The notes under the pieces: model-generated
Database searches by the model: none
What the model saw: only the letters and a program-made list of their open reading frames with translations
What the model was told of the DNA's origin: nothing
Translations under genes and position numbers: made by a program
Shown here: positions 61,906 through 64,000 of the stretch, in pieces
Numbering within the stretch: position 1 is the first letter of the stretch
Layout: each line of letters begins with the position of its first letter
NCBI RefSeq assembly: GCF_963966145.1
Contig: NC_091046.1
Location: 10,230,001 to 10,294,000 of the forward strand
Direction of reading: 5' to 3'
Origin: Tenebrio molitor
Lineage: Eukaryota; Arthropoda; Insecta; Coleoptera; Tenebrionidae
DNA length: 64,000 nt

Positions 61906-62302
61906 AATATTGAATAACGTTTTTCGTGTTCGTTTGGGCAAAGTTTTAAAAAACAAAGTAATTTCCATGTTAAAACTGTTTTTATGCAAGCATGCAACTA
62001 TGGAGTAATGGTCGCTATGCTGTAAAATACCACTTTACTAAATGGTTTTGAATTTTGCAATAGTCCATTACTGGACAAAATGCAAGAAAAAATTTCGTTG
62101 CAACTTGACCCATGTATCATGAGTCAGTGACAAATGTCACAACGAGAGAAACCATTAGACCGGTTAGCGGCTTTAATTTATTAAATTTAGATCAATTAAC
62201 ATTATGCAAATTAAATTGAAGCGTAGTACGAAAATTCCATTTTGCTCATTCTAATACTATTCTGTGTCGAGTTCGGCTTCTAAATCCATTCATTCAGTTA
62301 CC

Positions 62303-62335
<33 letters not shown>

Positions 62336-63373
62336 CATTATTTATGGGATGCACGTTATCTCGGAAAATCCAAGTTTTCAGCGGTTATACAATATTTACT
62401 GAGTTAAATCCGCAGAGTATGATCAGACAAGAGCAATGTTAATGCAATTCAGGATTACTGCTGCAATTACCACTTAGCTGTATTAACTACATTGCAAATC
62501 TGTTCCGGTTCACTGGTCGAAAGACGATCATAAATTTAGTTATAATTAATTACGTTATAAAATAAGAACGTGACTACTTTTTTCGATACACCGCTTCCTA
62601 ATTAAAAAAATCCACGGTTATCAGAATGTGATATCGTCAACGAGCGATGAATCATCAATAATGATTATAACATTCGACGGACAAAGTTAAACAACATGTT
62701 ATCGTTTACATCAAAGCGAAACCGGCAGAATTAAAAATAAAGACAATACATGCAAAAGTACTAACCAGAAGGTTTCAACAACACACAAATTAACACCCCA
62801 ACATGCCACTGTTTAATTACTCTCAAACAACCTGTAGGTTTTTTGGATTTTCTCACAAGCACAATGTCATTTTATTTGAGAAAATGTGTTTTGTGATGTA
62901 TTAGCGTTAGTTACATATAAAATTATATCGCGTTCTGTTCCCAGTATTACTGGCATTGTCCTTACGAAACTAATATCAATTACAGAAAACAATGCTGCCA
63001 TTGTTGTTTCCTATATGCGATTAATTGCATACATGAGGTCATATCTTATTGGAGAAAGAAAACAAGGTATTACTTATTATGCAAATTAAAAGCATCCAGT
63101 AATTATTATCCGTAGTAATTATCTCATTTAACACACGTACGAATCGTCCTGTTACTGTTTAACATCATTCGCACCAGTTATCACTTGAAAAATTGCAACA
63201 CATCATCTTAAATAACTAAAACTTGATTATAAGTTTGAATTAACAATGCAAACATCTGACATAAACGTCGAAACTAAGACGTCGCTTAAATGCAGGTGCT
63301 ATTGGAATAGTTTACTGAAGTTCCAGAATGCAGAGCCTTTAATCATCACAATCAAAATGGTCTGTTTGTTACA
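61906..63373. other. AT-rich stretch with a microsatellite
   Basis: Contains the ATT repeat listed separately; otherwise no gene or element was recognised. Confidence 0.45.
62304..62342. repeat. (ATT)n microsatellite
   Basis: About twelve ATT units with one ATC interruption near the end. Confidence 0.9.
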
Positions 63374-63491
63374 TCGGGTGTTGATTTAAATTTCTCCTCA
63401 AAGTTGGCGCTGAAGAGTCGATTGTGAATGCACCACTCGTCAGTCTGCAGAGTCAAAACGCAAACAACGCAAAAAGTGAGGTTAGATTTAA
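63374..63491. mobile_element. MITE family B, left half only
   Basis: Starts TCGGGTGTTGATTTAAATTT and follows the other copies through GAGTCGATTGTGAATGCACC, ACTCGTCAGTCTGCAG and AAAAAGTGAGGTTAGAT, then diverges. This equals roughly half of the copy at 51557-51756. No far end is visible before the window closes. Confidence 0.78.
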
Positions 63492-64000
63492 ATACATTCG
63501 TGATCTGTTACACATATTTAAAACATAAAAACAGGCGCCAAAGGGTTTTAAAATTTTATCTGTTAGCTTATACTGTATGGTACAATTTAATAAAGAATCG
63601 GACATTTGCATTTTATTCATTAGTTCCCTTGAGTTTTGTATCACATTAAATAATTGCGAATTTTAATTCATTGAAACTACATTATGTAAATGAAGTTTCT
63701 TTCTATTAAAAATTACCCACCACACATTTTTGCATAATATCTTTGTAGAAGTGCAACACGACTGTCCTCATTCCACTTTCCACAATTCTTTCTCTCACCT
63801 TGCAAATCGTAAAATCAAAGATTAGATAAACTTCGTTGGGACCTTGCACAAAATATTGCACGAAAATTTCCGTCACGAAAATAACAGACTGCAATTACTC
63901 CTAATTGGGTTTTTCAGATAACCACCACGCTCCTGCAAAATTTTATAATTCAAGGGGAACCGTGGAACATTGTTTAGCGCAAAGTGTCTGTTTTCTGAAT
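63492..64000. other. Non-coding end of window
   Basis: Nothing recognised beyond short frames. Confidence 0.45.

Overview
The window looks like repeat-rich nuclear DNA of an arthropod, most likely an insect. It is AT-rich. The one gene that can be assembled has GT-AG introns, and there are no operons or bacterial ribosome-binding sites. The mobile elements are those usual in insects: Tc1/mariner and pogo-type elements with TA target duplications, a hAT element, a jockey/I/R1-like LINE, and many MITEs (short non-autonomous DNA elements). A beetle is a reasonable guess but the sequence alone does not prove it. I found no host protein-coding exon, tRNA or rRNA that I can defend. The window is therefore probably intergenic, or lies inside a very large intron.

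Layout. 0-3 kb is a cluster of TA-flanked DNA elements: a deleted mariner-like element (206-1056), a decayed mariner-like element (about 1162-2535) split by a pogo/Tigger-like element (1601-2235), and a MITE (2601-2970). 3-13 kb is mostly unique sequence with several long hairpins and a three-copy 30/31-bp tandem repeat at 8.7 kb. 13.07-15.57 kb is a 5'-truncated, frameshifted LINE on the minus strand between perfect 15-bp target duplications. 20.73-23.44 kb is a complete hAT transposon with perfect 8-bp target duplications, 21-bp inverted termini and a five-exon transposase that reads through (484 aa, key residues present). 25-41 kb is sparse and holds copies of three MITE families. 41.2-41.96 kb is a decayed Tc1 transposase. 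45.8-47.5 kb is a 1.7-kb foldback structure with a younger hairpin element inside one arm. It is followed directly by a MITE carrying a GA microsatellite. 50.7-51.8 kb has two more MITEs. 52-63 kb is AT-rich sequence with few recognisable elements, ending in half a MITE at 63.4 kb.

Working together. The only gene likely to make a functional product is the hAT transposase, which would act on its own termini. The MITEs carry no enzyme and would have depended on transposases supplied from elsewhere. Three transposase remnants (551-748, 31086-31218 and 41.2-41.96 kb), together with the decayed copy at 1162-2535, show that Tc1/mariner elements were once active here. No clearly new biological system is visible. 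The best leads are the intact hAT element, the foldback with its dated nested insertion, and a set of dispersed hairpins whose centres share a CACGA...GAGTG-like motif.
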